From Acidithiobacillus ferrianus (GTDB lineage: Bacteria > Pseudomonadota > Gammaproteobacteria > Acidithiobacillales > Acidithiobacillaceae), in contig NZ_WNJL01000030.1 in NCBI RefSeq assembly GCF_010378095.1, positions 263,413-327,412 of the forward strand: DNA of 64,000 nt, given 5' to 3'. The notes under the pieces are model-generated. The model was given only the letters and a program-made list of their open reading frames with translations, was not told where the DNA came from and made no database searches. This document shows, one piece after another, positions 1 to 8,200 of this stretch. The translations under genes and the position numbers were made by a program. Positions within the stretch are counted from its first letter, which is position 1, and each line of letters opens with the position of its first letter.

Positions 1-1
1 T

Positions 2-697
2 GTGGTAACTGTGGGTTTGCCGCATAAGTGCCCGATGATTCCGCTGGAACTCACCTTCGCCATGCACGATTTTATCAAGGATCGTGGCCTGCTGGATAAA
101 ACCGAGTTCTATTACACCTATCCCATCGGTCGGGTCCATAGCCTGGAAAATGTAGCGAAGTGGGCGGCGCCGGAGTTTGACCGTATGGGGATCAAGTACG
201 AAACGCTCTTCAATATGAAGGAAGTCGACGGCAAAAACGCCGAAGTGCTCAGTGAAGAAGGCGGTGCCGTCAAATATGACCTGTTGGTGGCGGTACCGCC
301 GCACAAGGGCCAGGAAGTCATCGAAAAAAATGGTCTGGGCGAAAACGGCTGGATACCCACCCATCGCGCCTCCCTGCACATGGAAGGTGAACACGGCAAA
401 AACGTCATTATCTTAGGCGACACTACCAACCTGCCTATCAGCAAGGCGGGCTCGACGGCCCATTTTGAGGCGGAGACGGCAGCAGAAAATGTCGCGGCAG
501 TCATCAAGATAGGGCGACCGGTGCGCAGTTACGACGGCAAGGTCTTCTGCTTCATTGAAGCAGGCAAGGATCGTGCCACCTACGCCATGTTTGATTACCA
601 AAATCCCCCGCAGCCCAAGGCACCAACCGGTGCGGTCCATGCCTTTAAGATGGCCTACAACAAGCTCTATTGGGCCAGTGCCCGCGGTTTACTCTAA
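2..697 (+). CDS. SQR-like FAD-dependent oxidoreductase, 5'-truncated by window edge
   Basis: C-terminal 231 residues of a sulfide:quinone-oxidoreductase-like flavoprotein; the reading frame is open at the window edge. Visible residues: a Cys in the context HKCPMIP (residue 10 of the fragment), matching the central SQR cysteine region, a second Cys at residue 183 in VFCFIEAGKD, and the FAD-site Gly-Asp in IILGDTTN (139-140). The family transfers electrons from sulfide or related sulfur compounds to membrane quinone at the inner membrane. The gene ends 16 bp before a DUF1641 gene, a common partner of this SQR-like subgroup. The N-terminal Rossmann motif is outside the window, so the exact SQR type and substrate cannot be set. 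The function is inferred from the family. Confidence 0.8.
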   Translation: MVTVGLPHKCPMIPLELTFAMHDFIKDRGLLDKTEFYYTYPIGRVHSLENVAKWAAPEFDRMGIKYETLFNMKEVDGKNAEVLSEEGGAVKYDLLVAVPPHKGQEVIEKNGLGENGWIPTHRASLHMEGEHGKNVIILGDTTNLPISKAGSTAHFEAETAAENVAAVIKIGRPVRSYDGKVFCFIEAGKDRATYAMFDYQNPPQPKAPTGAVHAFKMAYNKLYWASARGLL

Positions 698-713
698 ATA
701 AAGGAGGTGATCT

Positions 714-1160
714 ATGGCTGCCATAATATCAGAAGCTACCCACGAAGAAGCGCTATCCAAAGCCCGGGAGGCCTTGGCGCGCCTGGTAGAAAACGGCGAT
801 CTGGAGCGTATGGTGCATTTGGCGCGGCTCGCCGGGGCCGCCCAGGACTCCATGAGCGATGAAATGGTGACTAGGATGGCGGGCATGGTCAGCGACGCCA
901 TATGTCTACTCGACCGCGCCACCCGTACCGGCGTCATGGACCGGCTGTTAGCGGTGGCAGAAAAGATGGATCAAGAGCACATCCTGGCCGACTTCCTCCG
1001 CTGTCTGACTGGGGCTACTGAAGAAGCGGCCCATACCCCCGCACCTAAGGGTGGTATCAGCGGACTCTGGGACCTCGTGAAGCAACCGGAAACCCAGCAG
1101 ACCATCCAGTTCCTCATGCTGCTCGGCAAACACTTTCGCTCCTGTCGCCTCAAACGCTGA
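714..1160 (+). CDS. DUF1641 family protein
   Basis: 148-residue, mostly helical, acidic protein with no signal peptide. A strong ribosome binding site (AAGGAGGTGAT) precedes the ATG, and the gene starts 16 bp after the SQR-like gene, so the two are probably co-transcribed. The segment GISGLWDLVKQPETQQ followed by an LLG-containing end is the recognisable DUF1641 pattern, often found next to SQR-like or formate-dehydrogenase-like oxidoreductases. Its biochemical role is not known; a small accessory or membrane-docking subunit of the oxidoreductase is an inference from context only. Confidence 0.75.
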   Translation: MAAIISEATHEEALSKAREALARLVENGDLERMVHLARLAGAAQDSMSDEMVTRMAGMVSDAICLLDRATRTGVMDRLLAVAEKMDQEHILADFLRCLTGATEEAAHTPAPKGGISGLWDLVKQPETQQTIQFLMLLGKHFRSCRLKR

Positions 1161-1243
1161 GCCCCATTTCATCTGCGATGGATATCGGAAAAAAATACGG
1201 AGCGCGGATGCAAGTGTTTTCGCGGTTCCTGTCTCGCAGCAGA

Positions 1244-1262
1244 CCCCACATCAAATGTGGGG
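1244..1262 (+). terminator. Hairpin downstream of SQR/DUF1641 pair
   Basis: Perfect 8-bp stem (CCCCACAT / ATGTGGGG) with a 3-nt loop, 83 bp after the DUF1641 stop. No T-run follows, so it may be a weak or Rho-assisted terminator or an mRNA-stabilising hairpin. The rest of 1161-1412 shows no convincing gene. Confidence 0.4.
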
Positions 1263-1412
1263 GTAGTAAAACCCTTAACCGCCGGAAGCCGTATCCGCCG
1301 ACAACCATTGCCGCGTGCGCGAGACGGCGCGCGATGTCGGGCGATACAGCGTCAGCGCCTGCCTGCCGGTGGACGTGATCGACGTCTATGTGTTGTTGCC
1401 GGACGCTCTGTA

Positions 1413-1432
1413 ATGTACACTTTGATGTACAT
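1413..1432. promoter_or_regulatory. Probable autoregulatory operator of Phd/PIN toxin-antitoxin operon
   Basis: Two copies of the self-palindromic word TGTACA (within ATGTACA and ATGTACAT), 12 bp apart, end 20 bp before the antitoxin start. Paired short palindromes just upstream are typical operators for Phd/YefM-type antitoxin complexes. Binding is inferred. Confidence 0.55.
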
Positions 1433-1452
1433 AATCTGACGGGAGCACATTC

Positions 1453-1674
1453 ATGCCGGAAACCACCTTCACCGAATTACGCAACCACGCCAAGATCTGG
1501 TTCGACCTGGTCGAGGCTGGGCAGACAGTGCGCGTGTTGCGTAATGGCAAGCCTATTGCCGAAATTCACCCCATCCCGGCGCAACTGCCCTCCTGGAAGC
1601 AGCGTCCGGCACGCCCGCTGGCCATCGGCGGCAAGGAGATCAGCCGACTCATCCTCGACGAGCGCGGAGACTGA
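1453..1674 (+). CDS. Phd/YefM-family antitoxin
   Basis: 73-residue protein starting MPETTFTELRN, with the typical Phd pattern of an N-terminal DNA-binding/dimer half (AGQTVRVLRNGKPIAEIHP, residues 23-41) and a basic, flexible C-terminal toxin-neutralising tail. The ATG follows a GGGAG ribosome binding site. The stop codon overlaps the start of the downstream PIN toxin (TGATG), the usual toxin-antitoxin arrangement. The partner toxin is frameshifted, so the antitoxin may be an orphan. Confidence 0.8.
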   Translation: MPETTFTELRNHAKIWFDLVEAGQTVRVLRNGKPIAEIHPIPAQLPSWKQRPARPLAIGGKEISRLILDERGD

Positions 1675-2091
1675 TGCGCGTCTATTTCGACTCATCGGCC
1701 TTTGCCAAGCGCTACATCGACGAGACCGGCACCGCGGACGTTCTGGCGTGGTGCGAACGGGCCAGCGAACTGGCGCTGTCGGTCATCCATCGCGCTGCCT
1801 GAACTGATCTCCGCCTTCTGCCGCCTGCAACGGGAAGGCCGCCTGACGGACGCACAATACCAGATCATCAAGCGCGCCCTCATGACCGACATCGCTGATG
1901 CGCTGATCTGCGATACCACGCCCCAGGTCATCCAGCACGCCGTCAACGCTTTGGAGAACCACACGCTACGCGGCCTGGACGCCATCCACCTGAGTGCCGC
2001 CCTCGCCTGCACCACCGAAGTGTTCATTTCGGCCGACGCCCGCCAATGTCGCGCCGCCGAGGCCTTCGGTCTGCAAGTGGTGTCGCTGTGA
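1674..2091 (+). pseudogene. PIN-domain (VapC-like) toxin, frameshifted
   Basis: A PIN ribonuclease toxin split over two frames. Frame one starts at 1674 with MRVYFDSSAFAKRYIDE, including the first catalytic Asp, and hits a stop at 1800-1802 after LALSVI. The rest (LPELISAFCRLQREGRL, then LRGLDAIHLSAALAC and FISADARQ with the later acidic residues) continues in the +1 frame to 2091. The join lies near 1785-1797 and requires a net one-base insertion or two-base deletion. The toxin should be inactive unless this is a sequencing error or programmed frameshift. Confidence 0.75.
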
Positions 2092-2533
2092 AACACAAAC
2101 CGCGCCACTACCTTGCCTTCGCTACCCTGCGTCTGGAGGGTGGTCTGTTCCTGCCCGACCAACTGGAAAAAGCGGCCCTTGGCGGCGCGGCCCGGTTCCA
2201 GAGCGAAGCCGACTATCACACGCCCAAGGGCCTCAAACTCAAGGACGACACCAGCCGCGCCTTTCAGATCGCCAGTGCGCAGTGGAAGCACTTTGCCGAC
2301 CAGTTCGAGCGCAGCGATGTCGATGCCGACGCGCTCACCCGCCACTTCGTGGGCGCGCTGCCGGGCAGGAAGAAGGCACACGGGTCCGCGAAGGTCTGCG
2401 CCAGGGCGTTACCGAAGCCCTGCTGATTTTCGGCGAAGGCTTCATCCAGCATGCCGCCAACGAGGCACTGCGTCAGGCGCTCGATATCCTGATCTGCCCG
2501 GCGCGTCGATTCCATTTGGTGGCACCCCCCTGA
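2088..2533 (+). pseudogene. Fragment of a restriction/methylase-like protein, frameshifted
   Basis: A GTG at 2088 overlaps the toxin stop and opens a frame reading VKHKPRHYLAFATLRLEGG, continuing to about 2370. The match then shifts to the frame ending at 2533, with EALLIFGEGFIQHAANEALRQ. From memory, both parts resemble the N-terminal ~150 residues of large restriction-modification methylase-type proteins, but this could not be checked. The catalytic part is absent. I read it as the stump of a defence gene beside a broken toxin-antitoxin pair. Confidence 0.45.
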
Positions 2534-2830
2534 TAGCAGACCGAATTTCCATCGTTATGCTACGGGACCGGCTACATTGCGGGAACTATTGCGGAACCTG
2601 CAATCCGAGCGCGACGTGGTGATCTTATTTCTAAATCGCAGATAGTCTCTCGAATTTGATGGTGGGAAACAACGCCTCAAGAAGGCCATTTCAAGAGCTG
2701 GTTTCGAGAAGATATATGATATTGTTAATTATGAAGAAAGGGAAATTCATGTTTAATCACTGATTACCCGTCGCGTAACCAGTGAAATTATGGATGGCAG
2801 ATACAGTTAACTATGGCAGATTCCTGTCCG
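2534..2830. other. Intergenic, possible short coding remnant
   Basis: AT-rich sequence. A short open frame at about 2646-2756 (GGKQRLKKAISRAGFEKIY near its start, stop after EIHV) reads like the C-terminal end of some protein but has no start codon and no match I recognise. No RNA gene seen. Confidence 0.3.
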
Positions 2831-3208
2831 TTACCAAGTAAAAATACGGCCAGCAGCGCCTAATGCGGGCAATGCGGCGCTGGGCGTCAAAAGAGGCAGA
2901 TCCCTAGCCAAGTCTTTAGCCGTCATACCATTGAGATCGAGGGACTGCAGGCAGCCGATGATTCGTACCCCATTGTCTTCGGCTAACTTCATAAAGTCAG
3001 CAATACTTTTCCCGCCTGGCATAGGAAAGATAGCCTCTGCCTTGCCTTTAGCCAACAACTCTGTTGCAGGACCTGTAAAGTACATAATGACATCCTGCTC
3101 AGATGCCGCTGCCGTCGCTGCAAGAAAGAAGGCGGACGGCAAACGTTTGGGATTTTCTGGTCCAGTGATGAGGATGATAACGAGATCTGCGGGTTTTATT
3201 GTGGACAT
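2831..3208 (-). CDS. DsrE family sulfur-relay-like protein
   Basis: 125 residues from the ATG at 3208, chosen because a strong AGGAGGTAG ribosome binding site lies just upstream; a longer in-frame start at 3271 lacks one. The fold signature is visible: MSTIKPADLVIILITGPENP, then an Ala-rich helix, YFTGPATELL, FMKLAEDNGVRIIGCLQSLDLNG with one conserved Cys, and a C-terminal GAAGRIFTW. DsrE/TusD-like proteins carry or handle reduced sulfur, and acidophilic sulfur oxidizers have several. The single Cys would be the sulfur-carrying residue. The partner protein is not in view, so the exact role is open. Confidence 0.75.
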   Translation of the reverse strand: MSTIKPADLVIILITGPENPKRLPSAFFLAATAAASEQDVIMYFTGPATELLAKGKAEAIFPMPGGKSIADFMKLAEDNGVRIIGCLQSLDLNGMTAKDLARDLPLLTPSAALPALGAAGRIFTW

Positions 3209-3539
3209 AAGTACTACCTCCTGATTATAGGGCGCGACATGGAAAATATCTGATACGATATAACTTGTCAAATTCAGTCAGGTGGTTGATAAGCTAAAAT
3301 TGATATGCAAGTTTGTTCTAAAAACAATCAGCAATCGCCACTACAAAATATCCTTACTTACAATAAAGTTACTTACTGTGAAATAAGTATGTATATAACA
3401 ATAAAGTGCATACTATACAGGCTCTCTTGTAGAGAGTATAAATATTCCATCGTTGCTTCAGTAGGGCGGCACGTTTTGATTATATAGCAGATGTTTTTGA
3501 TTGTTCTATGTTACCCGTTTCTTCAGGAGATAGATTACT
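3209..3539. other. AT-rich intergenic region between divergent dsrE-like and gst genes
   Basis: About 330 bp of AT-rich sequence. It should hold the promoters of both divergent genes. No clear RNA gene or terminator seen. Confidence 0.5.
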
Positions 3540-4154
3540 ATGAAACTCTATTATAGTCCCGGTGCTTGTTCCCTTTCTGCTCATATCATTCTCCGTGAAG
3601 GGGGGTTCAGTTTCGATACGGAAAAGGTGGACTTCGCCACCAAAAAAACAGCAACCGGCACTGACTATCTGAGCGTCAACCCCAACGGCTATGTGCCATC
3701 ATTAGTACTCAATGATGGATATATTCTGACCGAAGTACCTGCCATTATCCAGTATCTGGCTGATCGCGTGCCTGAGAAAAATCTTGCGCCAGCAGCTGGC
3801 ACCATAGAACGTTACCAGCTCATGCAATGGCTTAATTTTATTTCTACGGAGTTACATAAGGGGTTTTCGCCATTATTCAATGCCCAGGCTCCTGCACAAT
3901 GGAAAAAAATAGTTGCGGCCCAACTTGGACGCCGCTTAAACATGGCCAGCCATCAGTTAGAAAGCAACTATTGGCTAATGGGCCCCGAGTTCACTGTAGC
4001 TGATGCTTATCTCTTTACTGTGTTGAACTGGGGTAAGCATGTGGGCATCGAAATAGACCGTTGGCCGGTGCTCAAAGCGTACCAAGGACGAGTATTTGAA
4101 CGACCAGCGGTACGGGCTACCATGGACGCAGAAGGGCTTCTTCGGCCATCGTAA
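3540..4154 (+). CDS. Glutathione S-transferase, beta-class-like
   Basis: 204 residues with the two-domain GST layout. The N-terminal thioredoxin-like domain starts MKLYYSPGACSLSAHI, with the beta-class catalytic Cys at residue 10, then NPNGYVPSLVLNDG (cis-Pro) and LTEVPAIIQYLAD (glutathione-binding Glu/Ser-type turn). The C-terminal helical domain has the N-capping motif FTVADAYLFTVLNW (149-162). The ribosome binding site is CAGGAGA. It probably conjugates glutathione to electrophiles. It heads a plus-strand group with a CMD-like protein, a broken DMT exporter and an HxlR regulator, consistent with a reactive-compound response. The base composition is lower in GC than the housekeeping genes further right. 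Confidence 0.88.
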   Translation: MKLYYSPGACSLSAHIILREGGFSFDTEKVDFATKKTATGTDYLSVNPNGYVPSLVLNDGYILTEVPAIIQYLADRVPEKNLAPAAGTIERYQLMQWLNFISTELHKGFSPLFNAQAPAQWKKIVAAQLGRRLNMASHQLESNYWLMGPEFTVADAYLFTVLNWGKHVGIEIDRWPVLKAYQGRVFERPAVRATMDAEGLLRPS

Positions 4155-4180
4155 TAGTTTTGATCAAAGGAAGATCATGC

Positions 4181-4414
4181 ATGAATCGAGAAAGTACTGT
4201 TAGTGATCCATTGTGTACTTCTTGCGTTTACTTTCCGCCTAATCTTCCAGAAGGTAAGTATCCTTCTGAAGACTGGCTAGCGTTACAGACAAAACAATGC
4301 TCATTCGACTTTTCCCCTGGCACCAGAGAATGTCTGGCCACCCGGAAAACCAGCTGTAGTCTGGTTGATTTACGTAACAAAACAGGAACGGGCTCCGGTG
4401 GTGGCAGGACATGA
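4181..4414 (+). CDS. Small Cys-rich hypothetical protein
   Basis: 77 residues from ATG 4181, preceded by AAAGGAAG at good spacing and 26 bp after the gst stop. It contains a CTSC motif near the N-terminus (residues 13-16) and further Cys residues at CSF, ECL and SCS, and ends in a Gly-rich tail. A small metal-binding or redox-active protein is possible. No family recognised. Confidence 0.5.
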   Translation: MNRESTVSDPLCTSCVYFPPNLPEGKYPSEDWLALQTKQCSFDFSPGTRECLATRKTSCSLVDLRNKTGTGSGGGRT

Positions 4415-4544
4415 ACAAAAGATCTGTATTTGCACATGGATGAAGATCTCATGTATGACCAGAGTATCGTAAAGTGTAGTCGTTCGAGATAGTTTCCCCA
4501 CAATTTGGCTTGTTTTTTGTGTGTAATCAACTAGGAGGTGTTAT

Positions 4545-5087
4545 ATGGCTCTGTTAAATACGGTACATCCATACGAAGCAGAAGGTAAAGTGGCTAAATT
4601 TTATCAACAGATAGAGGGTGCTGTAGGATATGTCCCGGAAGCATTTCAACTGTTCAGTGTAAGCCCAGATTTACTCGATGGGCAGATGGCAACTATGGCT
4701 TATACGGCATCCCATCCTACGCTCAGCCCAACATTCATCGCCATGCTTCGTTATTTGGTGTCTGGAAAAAATAGAAATACCTTTTGTATCGGTTTTAATG
4801 AAACAGCATTGGTCAATGCGGGTGTCAACCAGGAAGCTCTACGCCAATCTCTGATTCATCCTGAACTGATCCCTCTCCTGGAACATGACAAAACCTTGAT
4901 GCTTTTTGTTCTCAAGGCAATAGAAGATCCAGCGAACATCAGTGAAAAGGATATTAAGGTACTTCACCAGGCAGGATGGACGGACCGCGATATCTACGAT
5001 GCCTTGTCTGCAGGTGCACATCATGCGGCTACAGATGTGCTTTTTAATGCGTTTAAAGTTTCTTCGTCCCTAAATAAATCTGACTGA
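4545..5087 (+). CDS. Carboxymuconolactone decarboxylase (AhpD-like) family protein
   Basis: 180 residues. The N-terminus AEGKVAKFYQQIEGAVGYVP is typical of AhpD-like/CMD proteins, and the core helices read LSPTFIAMLRYLVSGKNRN followed by TFCIGFNETAL. The usual AhpD CxxC is reduced to a single Cys, so a thiol-disulfide reductase mechanism is doubtful. AGGAGGTG ribosome binding site. It lies between gst and a transporter remnant, in keeping with oxidative or electrophile stress. Substrate unknown. Confidence 0.75.
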   Translation: MALLNTVHPYEAEGKVAKFYQQIEGAVGYVPEAFQLFSVSPDLLDGQMATMAYTASHPTLSPTFIAMLRYLVSGKNRNTFCIGFNETALVNAGVNQEALRQSLIHPELIPLLEHDKTLMLFVLKAIEDPANISEKDIKVLHQAGWTDRDIYDALSAGAHHAATDVLFNAFKVSSSLNKSD

Positions 5088-5149
5088 TCGCTAACGACCT
5101 TTCCAGATAACCTGATCTGCCTAGTCAACAATGCGCTGGTAAGGACAAT

Positions 5150-6001
5150 TTGAGATGTTGTTTTCAATCATCCACCCATTGGGGCGATTGGGCTTACTGG
5201 AATGGAGGCTCTGGATATCCATGGGAATTTGAACCGCTTCCATTTACCACAATTCGGCTGGCAAGCGGAGCGGCGATCCTAATCGTGCTGGTGGTGGTGA
5301 CCAAGATTCGGCCAAGATTGCATCATTTACTGATACCAATGATGCTGTTTGTGTATGCGTTGGCATTTGCATATGGCTATGAGCAGCTTGGGGCTGCTAC
5401 CGGAACTCTTTTTTTGTTCTTTGCCATTCAAGCGACCATGCTGGCATGAGAGATTCGCTGTGGCTACCGGTTGTCAAAACTTCAGTGGATTGGCAGCGGG
5501 ATAACTCTGGTAGGGTTGTGGGTGTTGGTGAGTGGCATCTCGCATCTTCCTAAGCTTTTGGGGATAGGATTGATGATAGGGGGCCGGTGCGGCATGGGCT
5601 GTATATTCGATACTGGGCAAAAGTTCTATGGATGACTTGGCGACTATAACGGCAAATTTTGTATATTCTGGGCTGGCAGCTATTATGTTCTATTGGTGAT
5701 CTATGCAGCGATAGAAATCTGGCATCATGAAGTCATTCATATAAGCCTTGCAGGAATCTATTATTCTACGTTCATTGGTGCAATAACATCGGCATTGATT
5801 TATGTGCTCTGGTATATCTTAATGAAGGAGCTAAGAGGCGTCACGAGTGCTGTCATACAAATGCTGGTTCCCGTGATTGTCGCCATTAGTTCGGCTCCGT
5901 TGTTAGTCGAACAAATAACTACCCGTCTAATTTTGGCCGGCGCAACTATGCTAACAGGGATACTTTTAGTAACAATATCAAAAACTAATATTGCTAAATA
6001 A
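5150..6001 (+). pseudogene. EamA/DMT-family transporter, broken by frameshifts
   Basis: Pieces of a ten-helix drug/metabolite transporter in several frames. 5150-5449 carries TTIRLASGAAILIVLVVV and later helices before a stop. 5460-5690 carries further hydrophobic pieces interrupted by shifts. 5693-6001 encodes the second EamA half (SLAGIYYSTFIGAITSALIY, then a Val/Ile-rich helix and ILAGATMLTGILLV). At least two frame changes are needed. The intact protein would have been an inner-membrane exporter, probably for the same compounds sensed by the HxlR regulator downstream. Confidence 0.75.
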
Positions 6002-6270
6002 TTCTCTATTTTTCTAGGGTCAGCATATGATGGATCAACTGAATCAAACCATGGCTGGACGCAACCCTCAAGTCATCAGCGTGGGCCGCACGACGTAATG
6101 CTTTCGTACCGATGCGGTTTGACGTTGAATTAGCCCTGATTGCGCACATGGTTAATGAACCATATAATACTTTTACGTGAAGTAGATACTAATTCCATAG
6201 TTACGGACTAATATCTAGGTACTTACTAAGGTAAATCCTGTGCGCTTGTGTACAACCGCGAGAGGAGTCT

Positions 6271-6621
6271 ATGGAAATAGAAAATGAGCCGTGTGCTGTT
6301 GATATAACATTGAAAGCCATTGGTGGACGTTGGAAGGTTCTAATTTTACAGGAGTTATTTAAAGGAACCAGGCGGTTTTCACAGCTTCATCGTGGAATCC
6401 CAGGTATTACCCAGAAAATGCTTACCCAGCAACTGCGGGAAATGGAGAAACACTGTATTATCAGTAGATTGGTTTATGCTGAGATCCCGCCTAAGGTTGA
6501 ATACTCCCTTACCCCTTTAGGCGAAAGCTTGTGGCCAGTATTGCTGGCAATGCATGAATGGGGTGTGCAGCAGCAGATAATGACAGATAGTGCTGCGGCT
6601 CTGATAACGACTTCGTTGTAG
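6271..6621 (+). CDS. HxlR-family winged-helix transcriptional regulator
   Basis: 116 residues with the classic HxlR layout: CAVDITLKAIGGRWKVLILQ (Cys 8 at the redox/electrophile-sensing position), then FSQLHRGIPGITQKMLTQQL recognition helix and VEYSLTPLGESLWPVL wing. GAGAGGAG ribosome binding site. HxlR proteins bind DNA as dimers and often sense quinones, aldehydes or oxidants. It is last in the gst-CMD-DMT group and likely controls it. Targets are inferred. Confidence 0.88.
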   Translation: MEIENEPCAVDITLKAIGGRWKVLILQELFKGTRRFSQLHRGIPGITQKMLTQQLREMEKHCIISRLVYAEIPPKVEYSLTPLGESLWPVLLAMHEWGVQQQIMTDSAAALITTSL

Positions 6622-6986
6622 GGATTGCACACAAGTTTTCATTGCATATTCCAGTTGCTTGTCAGAAGGAAAACACGGGATTGCCTCTATGCTTAGCCTT
6701 CTCCCAACAACCGCTCAGTCTGTCCCGGCCGTTCAACAAGCAGCCTCGACCGACAGCTGTTGGCCGGGAGCGGCGGTAAACCATGGTTCGGTAAACCAGA
6801 CACTCATCTCATTCCAACCAAGGGGCCTTCTGGAAACGGTCGCCATCGGTCTCCCTATTACAACCTTCGCCACCTTTGCGGCAGCAGGTGCGTTGGCCTC
6901 AAAAGCCACTGGTTTCCAGCCGGTTTTTGCACATATCCGATTTTTTGGGGACCACTGGACTGATCTAAACCTTCCGCAGCGCCTGC
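6622..6986. other. No recognised gene; left flank of the insertion sequence
   Basis: An open frame at 6659-7048 runs across the IS boundary, lacks a ribosome binding site and matches nothing I know. It is probably degenerate DNA, perhaps the remnant of an older mobile element. Confidence 0.4.
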
Positions 6987-7012
6987 TGACCTGCCACGGT
7001 TCGTCGGACCAG

Positions 7013-7867
7013 TCATTCCTGGACGACGGCCCCCTGTTTCACAGTTGAACATCCTTGCTGCACGAACTCGTTCGGGGTCCGGTAGCCGAGACTGCTATGC
7101 GGCCGGACCTCATTGTAATGCCGTCGCCATTGCTCGATGACGACCTTCGCCTCGGTGCGATTCCTGAACCACTCCAGGCTCAGACATTCGTCCCGGAACT
7201 TGCCGTTGAAGCTCTCGTCGACGCCGTTCTGCCAGGGCTTGCCCGGATCGCTTAGCGCCAGGTCGATGTTCTCGGATCGCGCCCAGCGCAGGATGGCCCG
7301 CGAGACGAACTCGGGGCCATTGTCCGATCGAACATACCTCGGCGCGCCGTGGACGCTGACGAGTTGCGACAGGACCTCGACCACGCGGCCGGACCGGATC
7401 GACCCGGCGACATCGATCGCCAAGCTGATCTTGGTGAACTCGTCGATCACGGTCAGGCATTTGATCTTCTGCCCGTTGGCGCAGGCGTCGTGCACGAAGT
7501 CGTAGGCCCAGACCTGGCCCGGCCCACGCGGAATGCATGGCCGTGGCCGGCTTCCAACCACGCGCTTCCTGGGCCGCTTGCGTGGCACCTGAAGGTTGCC
7601 CTTGCTCCACAGCCGCCACGCCCGTCCATGGCCCATCTGGAAGCCCTGGCGTTCCATGAAGACATGCACGCGCCGATACCCGAAGCGCGGGTACTGCGCC
7701 GACAGCACGTTCATCGCGCCCAGCGCCGGGACATCCTTCTCCAGCATCTTCGACGTGTAGTTCAAAGCCGACCTCGCCACCGACAGCAGCGCGCAAGCCC
7801 TTCGCTGCGACAAGCCCCGCCCAACGGCAAACCGGACCTGCTCGCGACGCGCCTGCGCGCTCACCAT
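7013..7867 (-). CDS. IS3-family transposase OrfB (DDE integrase core)
   Basis: 284 residues. The DDE rve-type core is complete: WAYDFVHDACANGQ with the first Asp, YVRSDNGPEFVS with the second Asp, and GVDESFNGKFRDECL with the Glu. The end RPHSSLGYRTPNEF is the conserved IS3 C-terminus. It overlaps the orfA end by 7 bp at an A7 run on the minus strand, the usual -1 frameshift site that makes the OrfAB transposase. It looks intact. Confidence 0.93.
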   Translation of the reverse strand: MVSAQARREQVRFAVGRGLSQRRACALLSVARSALNYTSKMLEKDVPALGAMNVLSAQYPRFGYRRVHVFMERQGFQMGHGRAWRLWSKGNLQVPRKRPRKRVVGSRPRPCIPRGPGQVWAYDFVHDACANGQKIKCLTVIDEFTKISLAIDVAGSIRSGRVVEVLSQLVSVHGAPRYVRSDNGPEFVSRAILRWARSENIDLALSDPGKPWQNGVDESFNGKFRDECLSLEWFRNRTEAKVVIEQWRRHYNEVRPHSSLGYRTPNEFVQQGCSTVKQGAVVQE

Positions 7868-8154
7868 TTTTTTGCGGCGATCTCCTTCATCACGTCGATC
7901 TCCAGGTCCCGATCGGCCAGCATCTTCTTCAGCCGCGCGTTCTCCTGCTCGAGCTCGCGCAGCTTCTTCACGTCGGCCGTGTCCATCGACCCGAAATGCC
8001 GACGCCAGTTGTAGATCGTCTGCTCGCTGATCCCGTGCCGCTTGGCCACCTCGCCCACGGGCTCGCGGTCGGCTTCTCGCAGGATCGACACCATCTTCTC
8101 TTCGCTGAACCGGCTCTTTCTCACCACTCCCTCCTTGTCGGCGGGAGCCATCAT
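7861..8154 (-). CDS. IS3-family OrfA, helix-turn-helix protein
   Basis: 97 residues. The N-terminal HTH_Tnp_1 domain contains RFSEEKMVSILREADR and GISEQTIYNWRRHFG. A leucine-zipper-like coiled coil follows (LRELEQENARLKKML), then VMKEIAAKKW at the slippery A-run. It binds the IS ends. The start may be a few codons inside the track start (M2). Confidence 0.9.
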   Translation of the reverse strand: MMAPADKEGVVRKSRFSEEKMVSILREADREPVGEVAKRHGISEQTIYNWRRHFGSMDTADVKKLRELEQENARLKKMLADRDLEIDVMKEIAAKKW

Positions 8155-8200
8155 CTCAAGTTTCAGCTGGTCCGAGAATCCCGAGGCAGGTCAAGGACAC

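Larger units (their letters stand above)
6987..8193 (-). mobile_element. IS3-family insertion sequence, IS407-like group
   Basis: 1207 bp bounded by imperfect inverted repeats starting TGACCTGCC at 6987 and, read on the minus strand from 8193, TGACCTGCC; the match continues over about 26 bp (both contain TCGGACCAG). It holds orfA and orfB in the usual overlapping pair. The four flanking bases differ (CTGC at 6983-6986, AGGA at 8194-8197), so no 4-bp target duplication is seen. The element may have lost one flank by recombination or deletion. Confidence 0.9.

Noticed and set aside
6659..7048. Open frame across the left IS boundary
   Set aside because: It runs into the IS, lacks a start signal and matches nothing.
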